Source: Arenibacter palladensis
GTDB taxonomy: Bacteria > Bacteroidota > Bacteroidia > Flavobacteriales > Flavobacteriaceae
Direction of reading: 5' to 3'
Length of the DNA: 64,000 bases
Assembly: GCF_900129275.1 (NCBI RefSeq)
Contig: NZ_FQUX01000008.1
Span: 186,001 to 250,000, forward strand
Shown here one piece after another: positions 8,782-17,717 of this stretch; positions within the stretch are counted from its first letter, which is position 1, and each line of letters opens with the position of its first letter. The notes beneath the pieces were generated by a model, which saw only the letters and a list, made by a program, of their open reading frames with translations, did no database searches and was not told where the DNA came from. The translations under genes and the position numbers were made by a program.

Positions 8782-9720
8782 ATGAAAACACTATATCATA
8801 TTTTGCCAATATTCCTTTTATTTATAGGGTTCCAGTCTTTCGCCCAAACACCTGAGCAACAAGACCTTATAGATAAGGCATTGAAAATGCGGGATAGCAT
8901 TATGGAGAGCCTTAATCTTGAAGACGTACAAAAGCAGGTAGATCAACAACAAAAAAGGCTGGAATCGGATGAAAAAAGCAAACAAAAAACAAGCACTATA
9001 CCAAAGGCCGTAGCAAGTGAAGATAAATATTGGAAAAACACCTGGGCCAGTGATAAGGACAAGAAATTGAAAAATTGGAACAAGGGGAAAGCCGAACTTG
9101 TCTTCAACTATGCCTATGACTCCAGAAAAGATAAAATAAATTATGTGCAAGTTGGGGCTATTAAGGTAGATGGGAGTATTGAATTGAATCCTACAGACAA
9201 AATTCCTGTGTTACAACCCTTGAACAACTTTAAAAACAGCAATAATTTTTTTGATATCCATAATCCGGATTCCTATCAATACAGTAATGAAAAAGCTGGC
9301 TTTAAGCTCAACCCTTATTTATTGGTGTACCAAGACGGGCAACAGATCGGGACCTTAACAATTGGTAATTCTGCAAAAGTAACCCTAAATCTATTAACCC
9401 CTGGCGATCTATATTTTGGGGATGAGGGATATATCCTGTCTTGGGTATATGTAGATGAAGCCTGCGCCATAAAGGCCAATGAAAATTGGAGTGGGGACTT
9501 AAGCAATACTGGAACTCCAATAATGTTGGAAACCAATGTTGTTTATGACCTTAAATTTAGTCCTGGCTGGAATATGGTAAAAACCGCAGTAATAGGTACC
9601 TACAAATTTCCAAATGCCCCGGATGAGGACAGGTCCAGATATAAAAAACATGAGCACACCTCTACTGCTTCCATACCAAATGATGCTACCTATTTCTTTA
9701 GATCATCGGTACAGTATTGA
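8782..9720 (+). CDS. Exported coiled-coil and beta-domain protein
   Basis: A 312-residue exported protein with signal peptide ending QSFAQ. Residues 23-75 are highly charged and Gln-rich, likely a coiled coil. Residues 100-312 are a beta-rich domain with strands VGAIKVDGSIELN, GTLTIGNSAKVTLNL and YDLKFSPGWNMVKTA that resemble the preceding gene product. It is the last gene of the operon. The next gene lies on the opposite strand, and the 71 bp between them contain only a weak inverted repeat, so I do not call a terminator there. Confidence 0.7.
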   Translation: MKTLYHILPIFLLFIGFQSFAQTPEQQDLIDKALKMRDSIMESLNLEDVQKQVDQQQKRLESDEKSKQKTSTIPKAVASEDKYWKNTWASDKDKKLKNWNKGKAELVFNYAYDSRKDKINYVQVGAIKVDGSIELNPTDKIPVLQPLNNFKNSNNFFDIHNPDSYQYSNEKAGFKLNPYLLVYQDGQQIGTLTIGNSAKVTLNLLTPGDLYFGDEGYILSWVYVDEACAIKANENWSGDLSNTGTPIMLETNVVYDLKFSPGWNMVKTAVIGTYKFPNAPDEDRSRYKKHEHTSTASIPNDATYFFRSSVQY

Positions 9721-9791
9721 CCGAATATCATGCGTCCACAAAAATCCATTACAATCCCCAAAGATCTAGTGGATTTATTGGCTATGGTTTT

Positions 9792-10994
9792 TTACTTTTC
9801 CAAGGCAAAAATAAACTTCGCCCCCCTTCCAAGTTCCGATTCCACCTTGATGTCCCCCCCTAATTTTTCCACTATTTTCTTCACCGTAGCCAATCCTATT
9901 CCATTTCCCGGTCTTCCAAATTTATCGGTGGCCATTAATCTTTCGAATATCTTAAATATCTTTTCTTGATTCTCGGCAGCAATTCCGGGTCCATTGTCAC
10001 TAAGGTAAAAATGGTAATGGGTATCACTCTCCGATACCCCAAATTCAATTTCAACTACCTCCTTGTCATTGTATTTAATGGCATTGGTCAGCAGATTGAT
10101 CAGAATCTGATGGATGGCGGTTTTATTGACCATTATATGGGTCAAGTCCGATTTTAGAACCAGATTCAAATTGTGGTCATAACTAAAAAGTCCCTCCAAA
10201 TCCTTGATCAAACTGCTCAAGGCAATTTTCGATTTTTCTTCCCGCAATATACTCTCGGCCTTGCTATAATGCAGTAGACCATCAATGAGCTGGATAAGAT
10301 TGTCGGAAGAACCAATAATCATTTCCAACATTTCCAAACCATCAGCATCCAAAATGCCCTTATATTGTTCCCGGAAAAGTTGTGCCAAACTGGAGATATT
10401 GATCAAGGGCGTTTTAAGGTCGTGGGCGGCAACTGAAGCAAATTTATCCAGGGCCTCATTTCTTTCTTCCAGTTCTGTTACCACTTGCTCCAACAAGAAA
10501 TTACTCTTTCTAAGTTCCAGTAAATTCATTACCTGCTTGGAAAGTGCAGCTAAGGACCGTATCTGGCTTTGACTTAACAAATTGGGTTTATTGTCTATGA
10601 CGCACAATGTTCCCAATGCTAGGCCTGCTTTACTGACCAAAGGAACACCGGCATAAAAAATAACGTGGGGGTCACCGGTAACCAAGGGGTTATCATGAAA
10701 ACGTTCGTCCTTTCTAGCATCCTGGACAATAAATACATCGTTGGGTTCATTAATGGCATGTCCGCAAAAGGCGTACTCTTTAGGTGTTTCGCTAGCATCC
10801 ACACCGTGATGGGACTTAAACCATTGCCGCTTATCGTCTATGAGACTAATTAAGGAAATTGGGGTTCCGCATATTTCCGCAGCAATTGTAGTTAGGTTAT
10901 CATAATCGCTTTCTGGCAAAGTATCCAGGATGGAATAGGAATCCAAATCCTTAATTCTTTCCTTTTCATTTTGGGGGATTTTGGGTGCTTTCAA
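9792..10994 (-). CDS. GAF-domain sensor histidine kinase
   Basis: A 400-residue soluble kinase. Residues 25-160 are a GAF domain preceded by the typical SILDTLPESDYDNL leader. A coiled linker leads to a HisKA domain with phospho-acceptor His191 in AHDLKTPL. The HATPase_c domain has N-box LINLLTNAIKYN, G1 box SDNGPGI, an IFKIFERL F-box and G2 GNGIGLATVKK. All catalytic boxes are intact. No transmembrane segment is present, so it senses a cytoplasmic signal. The start is TTG: the codon at 10994 is the only initiator between an upstream in-frame stop and the conserved leader. It lies 28 bp downstream of the GH13 gene on the same strand and may be cotranscribed. No response regulator gene is adjacent. 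Confidence 0.88.
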   Translation of the reverse strand: MKAPKIPQNEKERIKDLDSYSILDTLPESDYDNLTTIAAEICGTPISLISLIDDKRQWFKSHHGVDASETPKEYAFCGHAINEPNDVFIVQDARKDERFHDNPLVTGDPHVIFYAGVPLVSKAGLALGTLCVIDNKPNLLSQSQIRSLAALSKQVMNLLELRKSNFLLEQVVTELEERNEALDKFASVAAHDLKTPLINISSLAQLFREQYKGILDADGLEMLEMIIGSSDNLIQLIDGLLHYSKAESILREEKSKIALSSLIKDLEGLFSYDHNLNLVLKSDLTHIMVNKTAIHQILINLLTNAIKYNDKEVVEIEFGVSESDTHYHFYLSDNGPGIAAENQEKIFKIFERLMATDKFGRPGNGIGLATVKKIVEKLGGDIKVESELGRGAKFIFALEK

Positions 10995-11022
10995 GGATAT
11001 AAAATTTTAAGTATTGCCACTT

Positions 11023-12783
11023 TTAATACGCCATGCTTTTGGCAATGCCATTTTGAGTATAGTTTATGGTAAAGGTAAGGGTTTTAAGGTCGGCTTTTAA
11101 TTGGGCACTTTCTACCTGGTTCTTCCAAACAATATCCAATTTGCCATCAGGGGCATCCTTAATCTCCACCTTGCCCAAGAAGGCCTGTGAGCTGTTACGT
11201 AAACGGATAATGGCTAGTTGATCAATAACTATATCCCGTTTAAGGGCTTGTTCCACATCATGTAGGGATAAAGTAGTTCTATTAATTTCCTTGTGGCCCC
11301 CACTACCCCCTTTGTCAGCGGCCCCATAATCATTCTTTCCTGCAAAAATATCCAAATACCATACCTGGGGGATTCCCGGCATAAACATTTGAATGGCCCT
11401 TGCCAATAACAGTTTTTTTTCTTCTTCGCCCAAGGCACTGAAAAAGGTGGCGTTTACCTGGTAATAGGAGATTTTTTTTCCTGAAGGATCATAGAGATTT
11501 TTAACCCTTCCTCCCCTATCCATAATTTTGTTCATAATGGCCTCTATCTCTTCATCCAATAGCAAGCCTTTATTATAAACTCCGTTGACCTCCTTTCCCT
11601 TTAGATCCAATACTGGTATTCCGTCATGGCAGCCCAACATGTTTACGGTTTTGTAGCCCTTATCAAGAATTTCCTTGGCCCAGCCTAAAAGGGCCTTGGT
11701 ACTGCCTGTTTCCAGAGCGTGAATAGTGAGCCCCGGCAAGAAAAAATCATATATATGATACCCTTTCTGGGCCACCTCTTCATGTAAATGAAGTCCGTAT
11801 TCCGCATGAATCTCGGGCAACAAGGTCAAGTCGTTCTTTTGGGCCATCTGCCTTATCCGTTCCAAATACTCCCAAGTGCCGGGTTTGTTAAAAAAATTGG
11901 ATTTACCCACTTCCTTATGCAGGTAGGCGAAGGCATCCAGCCTTAAAATTTTACAGCCAAAACCCTTTAGCTTTTCCAAAGTTTCCCTATAAAACTCCCA
12001 TACCAAGGGCGAACTGGCATTGACATCCATTTGTCCCAGATAGGTTTTTTTTCGATTTACAATTTGAAGGATTTCTTTTTTAAATGGATTACAGTCGCCG
12101 AAATCCAGATTCCCCAAGTCCTTTCCCTCGGTTATAGCGCTATTTATTTTTTCACAAATCGCAGATTTTTGGCCACTGCTTATTCCTTCAATTTTCAATA
12201 TGTCGCTCGCAGCAATTTTATGGTAAGCCAACTGCTGATAAAAGGTATTCCAATAAGGCTTTTCGGTTCCGTCCGGGAAAGGCACCTTTAGAATGGGCAA
12301 TCCGGATTTCCTCATAAAAAGCTTGGATAGGAACTCCTCCTTGGGAATTATCACTCCATCCTCTCCCATTTCCCCCTTGCCTTCCCAGAACTCGTTCCAG
12401 TTGATAAAAAAGTCCTTAAATTTTGAGTCTTCGCCCTGCTTCAACAAGTCTTGGAATTGTGGCGACGCCACCGATAAATGGTTCAAAACAATATCAAACT
12501 TTAAACCTATATTTAATTTATCCAAGCCCTTAAGATCTTCCCTAGAGACCAAATCTTTATTGAGATCGTAATCTATGATGGAAAATCCCCTATCCAAATC
12601 ACTATTAAAAAAGGTGGGCAAGATGTAGAACAGGGAAAATACATCTTTAAACTCCGGCATTTCCAACATTGTGACGGTGTCGTTCAAATTGTGGCCAATA
12701 CTATCGGGATAGGCATTTAGCATTACCCCGTTTACAATGCTGGAATTATTTGAATCATGGCCTCCGTACTTGTGCTCTAACAT
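11023..12783 (-). CDS. GH13 subfamily 18 glycoside phosphorylase (sucrose phosphorylase-like)
   Basis: A GH13 enzyme of 586 residues from the ATG at 12783; an in-frame GTG at 12795 would add four. Visible motifs are LNAYPDSIG near the N-terminus, VLNHLSVASPQF (conserved region I), RLDAFAY with the expected nucleophile Asp283, LPEIHAEYG with acid/base Glu324, and CHDGIP with the His386-Asp387 pair. This set matches GH13_18, which phosphorolyses sucrose, sucrose 6'-phosphate, glucosylglycerol or glucosylglycerate to alpha-glucose 1-phosphate. It is longer than classical sucrose phosphorylases (about 490-500) because of an extra segment between YWNTF and GQMDVN. A PfkB kinase and a sucrose-transporter-like MFS gene upstream favour sucrose, but other glucosides are possible. 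Confidence 0.82.
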   Translation of the reverse strand: MLEHKYGGHDSNNSSIVNGVMLNAYPDSIGHNLNDTVTMLEMPEFKDVFSLFYILPTFFNSDLDRGFSIIDYDLNKDLVSREDLKGLDKLNIGLKFDIVLNHLSVASPQFQDLLKQGEDSKFKDFFINWNEFWEGKGEMGEDGVIIPKEEFLSKLFMRKSGLPILKVPFPDGTEKPYWNTFYQQLAYHKIAASDILKIEGISSGQKSAICEKINSAITEGKDLGNLDFGDCNPFKKEILQIVNRKKTYLGQMDVNASSPLVWEFYRETLEKLKGFGCKILRLDAFAYLHKEVGKSNFFNKPGTWEYLERIRQMAQKNDLTLLPEIHAEYGLHLHEEVAQKGYHIYDFFLPGLTIHALETGSTKALLGWAKEILDKGYKTVNMLGCHDGIPVLDLKGKEVNGVYNKGLLLDEEIEAIMNKIMDRGGRVKNLYDPSGKKISYYQVNATFFSALGEEEKKLLLARAIQMFMPGIPQVWYLDIFAGKNDYGAADKGGSGGHKEINRTTLSLHDVEQALKRDIVIDQLAIIRLRNSSQAFLGKVEIKDAPDGKLDIVWKNQVESAQLKADLKTLTFTINYTQNGIAKSMAY

Positions 12784-12834
12784 TTCTTTGGACACTTAAG
12801 TAATTGGTTTTATTTGGGTTAACAGCTATCCGCT

Positions 12835-13761
12835 TTACAATAGATCGGAAAGAATATTGATATTGTCCGGGAGCCTCCCTACATTTTGCAGTTTTAAGGC
12901 CGCCAATTGCAAGGCTACTTCCAAACATTTTTCTATGGGCTTTTCTTTAATATAGGCAAACAAAAATCCGGACCAGAAAGCGTCCCCGGCACCAGTGGCG
13001 TCCATTACATTATCTACCTTTATGGCCGGTAATTGTATTATGCCTTTTCCTTTTTGCGATAATTTGACCCCCTTACTTCCCAGTGTCAAACAGACAATTT
13101 CGACCCCATGGGAATGAAAAAAGTTAAAAATTTCGTCGTGTGACAATTCCTGTTCAAACAGCCTTTCCATATCATCCTCACTAATCTTGACCAAAGGATT
13201 AAACGCACAGTACGCCTTGATAACCTCTAGCGCCACGGCCTGGCTATCCCATAGTTTTTTGGCATAATTAACATCTATGCTCAATTTACAGCCATGGTCA
13301 AAGGCTTCTTTTGCCTTTTTTAATATGGTGGTCCTAGCCGGATCTTTACTCAGTGCAAAACAGGTGGTATGGAATATAGTGGTAGCGGCAAGGATATCAT
13401 CGCTGATCTGATTTTCCGTAATGCGATAATCGGCTTTACGAAAAGGAATAAAATCTGGAGTTGTTTCGCTCCTAGACACAAAGATGACACTGGTAGGTTC
13501 GTCCATAATGGTACTCATATAATTGGTGTCCACACCAACCTCCCCCAATCTCTTAAAAATGTATTCTCCAAAGGCATCGTTACCCACAGTGGACACTAGG
13601 ACCGACTTAAGCCCCAATCTGGCCAAATTCATAGCCACATTGGTGGGCGACCCCCCGAGATATCTGTGGTAATCCCTGGTATTGTTGATATCGACCCCTG
13701 CCTGATGACCTATAAAATCAACAAGTACTTCCCCAACACATAGAACATCTATGTTTCTCAT
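12835..13761 (-). CDS. PfkB-family sugar kinase, probable fructokinase
   Basis: A 308-residue PfkB kinase. The N-terminal LGGSPTNVAMNLARLG motif and the C-terminal anion-hole/base motif DATGAGDAFWSGF are both present, with the catalytic Asp in GAGD. The beta-lid region LVDFIGH and the early GE motif are typical of fructokinases and 2-keto-3-deoxygluconate kinases. Placement between the transporter and the GH13_18 phosphorylase suggests that it phosphorylates the fructose released by phosphorolysis. It lies 51 bp before the phosphorylase start and 106 bp after the transporter stop, all in one direction. Confidence 0.85.
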   Translation of the reverse strand: MRNIDVLCVGEVLVDFIGHQAGVDINNTRDYHRYLGGSPTNVAMNLARLGLKSVLVSTVGNDAFGEYIFKRLGEVGVDTNYMSTIMDEPTSVIFVSRSETTPDFIPFRKADYRITENQISDDILAATTIFHTTCFALSKDPARTTILKKAKEAFDHGCKLSIDVNYAKKLWDSQAVALEVIKAYCAFNPLVKISEDDMERLFEQELSHDEIFNFFHSHGVEIVCLTLGSKGVKLSQKGKGIIQLPAIKVDNVMDATGAGDAFWSGFLFAYIKEKPIEKCLEVALQLAALKLQNVGRLPDNINILSDLL

Positions 13762-13867
13762 ATTATTTTTTAAGTAATTTATTTTCAGATTTTCTAGGCT
13801 ATATGATCTAAATTCTCAACACTTCCGTGACCCAAAATCAAATGCATATACCCTCTTGTTTTTATGA

Positions 13868-15202
13868 CTAATTGCTTTGTACAGAGGCATAATCCTTGGA
13901 TATAAAAAAGCAGGAAATTGCTCCCAGAATAAAACATATCCCTACAAAAGCAAGTGCATTTCTTGGATCGCCCAAAAACAATGAATCATAAAAAAACGGT
14001 ACTGTAGCCATACTTATAAATTGGGGAACTACGATAAACATGTTAAAAATGCCCATATAGACCCCCATGCGTTCCTTGGGTACCGAATACGATAGAATAA
14101 CATAAGGCACCGCCATAATGGATGCCCAGGCAACCCCCACTAAAAACATGCATATATAAAACATGGTGGTAGTGGTGGCAATTTGCATGGCAATAAAACC
14201 AATAGCCCCTATTACCAAGAAAACAGCGTGGGTTAGCCTATGTCCCAATTTTTTACCTACCCATGGAATGGCGAAAGAAATGGTGAAACAAGCTACACTA
14301 AATATGGCAAGGCTTACACCTCCATAAAAGGCTCCCTTTTCAAAATCGGGATGTTCCGGAGAGGCGGCACCAAACACGTGCCGTGAAATGGCCAAGGACA
14401 GATATTGCCACATTAGGGGCAGGCCATACCATACAAAGAACATAACCCACCACAGCTGCTTCATTATTTTGGGCATGCTAACAATGGCCTCCTTCACTTC
14501 AATAAAAACCTTGGCAACACTGCCCTTATCCTTTTTAAATTCCTCCATATTCTCCGGAGGATATTCGTCCGTAGTAAAAATGGTCCACAACACCGTACCC
14601 AGCATAACCATGGCCCCCAAGACAAAGGAATATTTTATGAAATTGGGTATTCCGTTGGCGTTCTCCAACTCTGCGATTTCGCCATAGGCCCCAAGGGTAA
14701 TGATCCCCAAAAAACCAAGTAACCAGGGCATAATGTTGGCAGAAAACTGGCCCAAACCAACAAAGAAACTTTGAACCGAAAACCCTAAAGTTCGTTGTTC
14801 AGCCGGTAGTTTATCCGCTATAAAAGCCCTAAAAGGCTCCATAGCAATGTTCATGGAGGCATCCAATATCCATAATAATCCGGCAGCCATCCAAAGTGTA
14901 GAGGAATAGGGCATAAAAATCAGGGCAATACTCGCAAAAATGGCGCCCACTAAGAAATACGGGCGACGCCGTCCCAATTTGGTCCATGTTTTATCGCTCA
15001 TGGCACCAATAATAGGTTGTACCAACAACCCTGTTAATGGCCCTGCAAGCCACAACCATGGTATTTGCGCCTCATCTGCCCCCAAATATCTGTAAATAGG
15101 ACTCATGTTGGCCTGTTGCAGACCGAATCCGAATTGAATACCCAGAAATCCGAAATTCATATTCCAGATTTGCCAGAAACTTAACTTAGGTTTATTTAAC
15201 AT
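13868..15202 (-). CDS. MFS sugar transporter, GPH/SLC45 sucrose-transporter-like
   Basis: A 444-residue protein with about 12 transmembrane helices. The start QIWNMNFGFLGIQFGFGLQQ, the LWLAGPLTGLLVQPIIG segment, and the loop MSDKTWTKLGRRRPYFLVGA between helices 2 and 3 match the glycoside-pentoside-hexuronide/SLC45 group, which moves sucrose and related glucosides with a cation. As the first gene of the sugar operon it would supply cytoplasmic substrate to the GH13_18 phosphorylase. Its start codon faces the LacI-type regulator across a 648-bp divergent region. Confidence 0.85.
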   Translation of the reverse strand: MLNKPKLSFWQIWNMNFGFLGIQFGFGLQQANMSPIYRYLGADEAQIPWLWLAGPLTGLLVQPIIGAMSDKTWTKLGRRRPYFLVGAIFASIALIFMPYSSTLWMAAGLLWILDASMNIAMEPFRAFIADKLPAEQRTLGFSVQSFFVGLGQFSANIMPWLLGFLGIITLGAYGEIAELENANGIPNFIKYSFVLGAMVMLGTVLWTIFTTDEYPPENMEEFKKDKGSVAKVFIEVKEAIVSMPKIMKQLWWVMFFVWYGLPLMWQYLSLAISRHVFGAASPEHPDFEKGAFYGGVSLAIFSVACFTISFAIPWVGKKLGHRLTHAVFLVIGAIGFIAMQIATTTTMFYICMFLVGVAWASIMAVPYVILSYSVPKERMGVYMGIFNMFIVVPQFISMATVPFFYDSLFLGDPRNALAFVGICFILGAISCFFISKDYASVQSN

Positions 15203-15850
15203 AGGTATCTTGTTGGAGGTTAGAATGTTTTTTTATTAATATGTCAAAAGCCTATTGGAACTTTTATGCTGCTTATCCTTCCAATTCAATGAGCAGACAC
15301 GGGACCTTAAATTAAATGCCCTATCTCCATAATGTGGTATCAAAAGAACTTATTAAAGCTATGCAATTCATTTGATAATATTCCCAGTTTTTTTTAAAGT
15401 CGCCCCCGTTAAAATGGGAAGCAGTTCTTTAATGACATGGATCGTTCTAAACAAAATAAGAAATGAAAAGTAAAAGAGCTGACCCTAGTCACCTAAACAT
15501 CAACTCTATTTACACTTCAATCGAAAAAACAATCAACCAACCTAAAAAATCTATATTTCGTTAAAGGCCTTCCTGTCCATCAAGATGATGGAATTCCAAC
15601 CTAGTTATTTACAACTATTCACCATCTGTCCCACACAACCAAAATTCGTTTCTCCATTGACTATTTGATAAAGGGATTTTGAATGATTTTGGAGCATCAA
15701 TATTTAGTAAGCTTTGGAACAATCTTGGTGTAAGATATATCTAAAATTGGCTTTAAATATTAAATTGATTAACGAAAACGATTTCGAAATGAACGAAAAC
15801 GTTTTAGATTTTCTATTTTTTAGTATATTTAATATAAATTCAAACCTAAG
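15203..15850. other. Divergent regulatory region between transporter and LacI genes
   Basis: 648 bp without a convincing gene. It separates the start of the MFS transporter operon from the start of the LacI-type regulator. The right end carries two LacI-type inverted repeats, listed separately. The remainder is AT-rich, with only tiny open frames of about two dozen codons or fewer. Confidence 0.7.
15773..15805. promoter_or_regulatory. Tandem LacI-type operators
   Basis: Two inverted repeats share the half-site CGAAAACG. The first, CGAAAACGATTTCG (15773-15786), is a near-perfect palindrome. The second contains the perfect palindrome AAAACGTTTT (15796-15805), preceded by CG. Both centre on the CG step typical of LacI/GalR operators and begin 23 bp apart. 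They lie 45-78 bp before the LacI start codon, so autoregulation is likely; control of the divergent operon 400 bp away is possible but less certain. Confidence 0.65.
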
Positions 15851-16900
15851 ATGAAACCTGTTACCTTAAAAGAAATAGCAGATCAACTTAATATTTCTGT
15901 GACCACTGTTTCAAAAGCCCTAAAGGACTATCCGGACATTAGTAAAAAAACCAAGGCCTTGGTGAAGGAGTTGGCCCAGACCCTGAACTATAAGCCCAAT
16001 GCCTTTGCCGTAAACCTAAGGACCAAAGAATCCAAGACCATTGGCCTGATAATTCCAGAAATTGTACACCATTTTTTTTCCAGTGTTATCAAGGGCATTG
16101 TTGCCCAGGCAGAAAAAAAAGGATATCTGGTCATAATTCTTCAGTCCAATGAATCCTATGAATTGGAAAAAAAACAGATTCAACTGTTATTGAGACAACG
16201 TGTTGATGGTATTTTAATTTCCTTGGCCAATGGTACTGCAGATTATAACCATCTTACCGATGTTCTGGCACAGGATAAACCCTTGGTAATGTTCGATAAG
16301 ATTGCCAAATTGGTAAAATGCTCCAAGGTGATCATCGATGACAGAAAAGCGGCCTATGTGGCAACACAACATTTAATTGATACAGGCTGTAAGCGAATTG
16401 CACATTTTAGAGGTGCCCTTTTACCGCAAAATTCCATTGATAGGTTTCTAGGCTACAAAAAAGCTCTATTGGACAACAATATGCCCTACGACCCCTCTTT
16501 GGTGTACATCTGCCAGTGTGGGGATCAGAGTTTTGAAGAAGGAAAAATGAATGCACGCCAATTGTTAAAAGACCACAAGGATGTGGATGGCATCTTTATA
16601 AATACCGATATGGTAGCTATTGGGGCCATTACGGAATTCAATGAACAAGGAGTAAAAATACCAGAGGACATCTCCATTGTGGGATTCAGCAATTGGTTTA
16701 TGTCATCCGTCATTTCCCCAAGCTTAACCACGATAGACCAACCGGGATACGAAATGGGCAAAGCTGCTTTTAAACAACTTTACAAGGAAATGCAACAGGT
16801 AAAAAATAAAGAGCCTATTGTTTATAAAGACATTGTACTAAAAACGGAGCTAGTTAAAAGACAATCATCCAAAGAGGTCCTACATAAAACAATACACTGA
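15851..16900 (+). CDS. LacI/GalR-family transcriptional regulator
   Basis: A 349-residue regulator. Residues 3-50 are the LacI helix-turn-helix with TLKEIADQLNISVTTVSKAL and the hinge-helix region KPNAFAVNLRT. Residues 60-340 are the periplasmic-binding-protein-like effector domain, starting TIGLIIPEI and including VDGILISLANG, the FRGALL strand and VDGIFINTDMVAIGA. It probably binds the sugar or sugar phosphate made by the divergent GH13/PfkB/MFS operon. Palindromes of LacI type lie directly upstream of its start. It converges with a HAD-family gene on the other strand. Confidence 0.88.
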   Translation: MKPVTLKEIADQLNISVTTVSKALKDYPDISKKTKALVKELAQTLNYKPNAFAVNLRTKESKTIGLIIPEIVHHFFSSVIKGIVAQAEKKGYLVIILQSNESYELEKKQIQLLLRQRVDGILISLANGTADYNHLTDVLAQDKPLVMFDKIAKLVKCSKVIIDDRKAAYVATQHLIDTGCKRIAHFRGALLPQNSIDRFLGYKKALLDNNMPYDPSLVYICQCGDQSFEEGKMNARQLLKDHKDVDGIFINTDMVAIGAITEFNEQGVKIPEDISIVGFSNWFMSSVISPSLTTIDQPGYEMGKAAFKQLYKEMQQVKNKEPIVYKDIVLKTELVKRQSSKEVLHKTIH

Positions 16901-16961
16901 CCACGCGAATTGACAGCTGGCCATGCACCCTTGACCCCATTCCAAACCTAGGGCCTCCCCG

Positions 16962-17693
16962 CTAACGACTTTCCTTTATAAATTGGTAAACCCTGTGGAT
17001 AAGTTCCTTGGGGTCGTCTATTATAAAAGAAGGGGCAAGTACATTTGCGGCATGCACCTCACTTCTGGTAAGGGGGTTGGTTACCGCAAAGACGTTCATC
17101 CCTGCGGCAAGTCCCGCCTTAATACCATGTAACGAATCTTCAATAACCAAACATTCTTCAGGTTCCATTTTGAGCATTTCCTTTACTTTAAGATATATCT
17201 CCGGATGTGGCTTTCCTTGGAGAATATCAACGCTAGTAAGGATAATATCCAGTTTTCCCCGGATTCCCATAGCCTCTATTACCATGTCCGCCTCAAAGCG
17301 ATGCGACATGGTAGCCACGACCGTTTTAAAATTATCTTTGTGAACGCTACGCAGCAGCTCCATATTGTACTTGCAAAAATGACTGGACAAGAGCGTTTTA
17401 TCGTTCAGCATTTGATGGTATATGGCAATTCTGCTTGTGATAATCCTCTCTTGTACAGCTTCCGAATCCAGGCCATCCAAATGCTCGGATAAAGGCTTTT
17501 TGTATTCCTCAAAAAGTCCATTCACAACGCCGGCCCTGGAAAGTCCCACATACTTCCCAAAACTGTCCAACACCATTTTCTGGGATACCGACCCCTTGGT
17601 CAAAATCTGAATGGCCTGGGCATAAGATTCCGCTTTTAATATTTCGGTATGCACCAAGGTACCATCAAGATCAAAAATTATTGCTCTTATCAT
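16962..17693 (-). CDS. HAD-superfamily hydrolase, beta-phosphoglucomutase-like
   Basis: A 243-residue HAD-IA protein. Motif I is FDLDGTLVHTE with nucleophile Asp8 and general acid Asp10, a helical cap spans about residues 20-85, motif II is VVATMSH, motif III is KPHPEIYLKV and motif IV is VIEDSLHGIKAG. The layout fits beta-phosphoglucomutase and small sugar-phosphate phosphatases. The adjacent sugar operon suggests a sugar-phosphate substrate, but a GH13_18 enzyme yields alpha-glucose 1-phosphate, so a beta-specific mutase is not obviously needed. It lies 24 bp downstream of the DUF4249 gene on the same strand and may share its transcript. Confidence 0.8.
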   Translation of the reverse strand: MIRAIIFDLDGTLVHTEILKAESYAQAIQILTKGSVSQKMVLDSFGKYVGLSRAGVVNGLFEEYKKPLSEHLDGLDSEAVQERIITSRIAIYHQMLNDKTLLSSHFCKYNMELLRSVHKDNFKTVVATMSHRFEADMVIEAMGIRGKLDIILTSVDILQGKPHPEIYLKVKEMLKMEPEECLVIEDSLHGIKAGLAAGMNVFAVTNPLTRSEVHAANVLAPSFIIDDPKELIHRVYQFIKESR

Positions 17694-17717
17694 CTTGTAA
17701 TTAAATTGGCAAAACGG

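Noticed and set aside
9721-9791. Terminator at the end of the envelope operon
   Set aside because: The inverted repeat (AAATCCA/TGGATTT) is short with a long loop and no T-run.
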